A DNA stretch of 24,726 bases from Clostridia bacterium (GTDB lineage: Bacteria > Bacillota > Clostridia > Oscillospirales > Acutalibacteraceae). Under the pieces are notes generated by a model. That model saw nothing but the letters and a program-made list of their open reading frames with translations. It was not told where the DNA came from and searched no databases. Where the stretch lies: contig JAFOCH010000138.1 in NCBI GenBank assembly GCA_017381395.1, positions 1 to 24,726 of the forward strand. Direction: 5' to 3'. The translations under genes were made by a program, and so were the position numbers. Each line of letters begins with the position of its first letter. Within the stretch, counting starts at the first letter, position 1. This document shows positions 23,105-24,726 of the stretch, piece by piece.

Positions 23105-23133
23105 TTGAATTATCGCGGTAAAAATGATATACT
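23105..23133 (+). promoter_or_regulatory. Sigma-A promoter of the radical SAM gene
   Basis: TTGAAT (23105-23110), a 17-bp spacer and TATACT (23128-23133) with TG one base upstream, an extended -10. Transcription should start near 23140, leaving only about 10 nt before the ATG at 23151, so the leader just holds the AAGGTG ribosome-binding site. Confidence 0.65.
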
Positions 23134-23150
23134 GATTAAAAGGTGATTTT

Positions 23151-24026
23151 ATGTTCGATATGTCAAATTGCAGAATGTGTCCGCGAAAATGCGGCGCAGA
23201 CCGCACGAGCGGTATTTCAGGTGTATGCAAAACCGACGATAATATATATATTTCACGGGCAGCACCGCATTTCTGGGAAGAACCCTGTATTTCGGGCAAA
23301 AACGGCTCAGGAACCGTCTTTTTTTCGGGATGCAATCTGGGGTGCGTTTACTGTCAAAATCGCAAAATAAGCCGTTTTGCCGTAGGAAAGGCCATTTCTG
23401 TAAGCGAGCTTGCCGAAACCTTTGTTCAGTTGCAGGAAAGTGGCGTACATAACATAAACCTCGTCACGCCGAGCCACTATATAAAACAAATCCGCGATGC
23501 GCTCGATTTAGCAAAACTGCAAATTCCCGTTGTATATAATTCAAGCGGCTACGACCTTTGTGATGCGCTCGAAATGCTCGACGGAAAGGTGCGAGTTTTT
23601 CTCCCCGATTTTAAGTACATGAGCGGTCACCTTGCGCAAAAATTTTCGTCGGCAAAGGACTATCCCGAGGTAGCGAAAGCGTCGATAAAAAAGATGTTTG
23701 AGTTGGCAGGAAAGCCGCGCTTTGATGCCGACGGAATGATAAAAAGCGGTGTGATTGTGCGTCACCTTGTGCTTCCCGGCCACACCGATGATTCAAAGGA
23801 GATTATACGTTATTTACACGACACCTACGGCGACAGTATTTATTTGTGCATTATGAATCAGTTTACACCCTCTCCCGATCTGCCCTTTGACGAGCTGACA
23901 AGGCCTTTGAACGAGGAGGAATACAATGAGGTGGTCGATTTTGCCATAAGTATCGGGGTAAAAAACGCATTTATTCAGGAGGGCGAAACGGCAAAGGAAA
24001 GCTTTATCCCCGACTTTGAGATATAA
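23151..24026 (+). CDS. Radical SAM protein, PflA/PflX-like (putative activating enzyme)
   Basis: A 291-residue radical SAM protein of the group often annotated as pyruvate formate-lyase activating enzyme-like. The N-terminus has a four-cysteine cluster, CRMCPRKCGADR plus GVC (residues 6-26), shared with the PflX-like group. The SAM-cluster motif is CNLGCVYCQN (Cys spacing CxxxCxxC), preceded by GTVFFSG. Later strands include VRVFLPDFKYM, IVRHLVLPGHTDDS and CIMNQFTPSP, which are typical of this group. No glycyl radical enzyme is adjacent, so the substrate is uncertain. The start ATG 23151 has AAGGTG in front; ATG 23160 is possible. The gene stands alone, between a promoter and a bidirectional terminator. 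Confidence 0.85.
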   Translation: MFDMSNCRMCPRKCGADRTSGISGVCKTDDNIYISRAAPHFWEEPCISGKNGSGTVFFSGCNLGCVYCQNRKISRFAVGKAISVSELAETFVQLQESGVHNINLVTPSHYIKQIRDALDLAKLQIPVVYNSSGYDLCDALEMLDGKVRVFLPDFKYMSGHLAQKFSSAKDYPEVAKASIKKMFELAGKPRFDADGMIKSGVIVRHLVLPGHTDDSKEIIRYLHDTYGDSIYLCIMNQFTPSPDLPFDELTRPLNEEEYNEVVDFAISIGVKNAFIQEGETAKESFIPDFEI

Positions 24027-24060
24027 AAAATGACTTAACCCATATGGGTTAAGTCATTTT

Positions 24061-24064
<4 letters not shown>
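24025..24064. terminator. Bidirectional intrinsic terminator between converging genes
   Basis: A perfect stem of about 16 bp (TGACTTAACCC with GGGTTAAGTCA plus flanking A/T pairs) closes a 4-nt ATAT loop at 24042-24045. A and T runs on the two sides supply a U-tract in each direction. It serves the radical SAM gene and the ABC-F gene, whose stop codon (24063-24061) touches it. Confidence 0.9.

Positions 24065-24726
<662 letters not shown>

Overview
The window is a gene-dense stretch of a spore-forming, low-to-moderate GC Firmicute, most likely an anaerobic clostridium (Oscillospirales/Ruminococcaceae-like; this placement is inference). The sporulation genes yabP, yabQ and a spoVB-type flippase, the Bacillus/Clostridium order rqcP-yabP-yabQ-divIC-yabR, a HemZ-type radical SAM protein and strong Shine-Dalgarno sites all point that way. 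No phage, IS element, CRISPR array, tRNA or rRNA was seen.

Layout. (1) 1-2753, minus strand: mazG, an HU gene with its own terminator, then rqcP, yabP, yabQ, divIC and the first 19 codons of an S1-domain (YabR-like) gene. This joins nucleotide clean-up, nucleoid structure, ribosome rescue, spore coat/cortex genes and a divisome protein. (2) 2852-12541, minus strand: a tightly packed run recJ, relA, dtd, an MBL-fold hydrolase, hemZ, a zinc-ribbon protein, mtnN and spoVB. It is read from a good sigma-A promoter at 12601-12629, with gaps of a few bases to about 25 bases and some overlaps. (3) 12681-14262, minus strand: two unrecognised multi-pass membrane proteins. The start codon of the second lies inside an unusual 21-bp hairpin. 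(4) 14352-18602, plus strand, from a promoter back-to-back with the previous one: a CPBP intramembrane protease, tadA, a secreted and membrane-anchored CBM9-like protein and an AGCS amino-acid symporter. (5) 18644-19738, minus strand: a small membrane protein and queH. (6) 19739-23036, plus strand: a remnant of a tiny membrane protein with a 1-nt frameshift, then a 980-residue ATPase-permease fusion of the FtsX/MacB type. Its promoter carries a dyad over the -10 box. (7) 23105-24026, plus strand: a PflA-like radical SAM protein. (8) 24061-24726, minus strand: the C-terminal part of an ABC-F ATPase, cut by the window edge.

Most genes are housekeeping, and no clearly new multi-gene system is visible. 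The points most worth a second look are the hairpin over a start codon at 13438-13490, the frameshifted miniature membrane protein at 19861-19946, the dyad-controlled promoter of the large ABC/FtsX fusion, the anchored CBM9-like protein, and the hairpin directly in front of the AGCS symporter.
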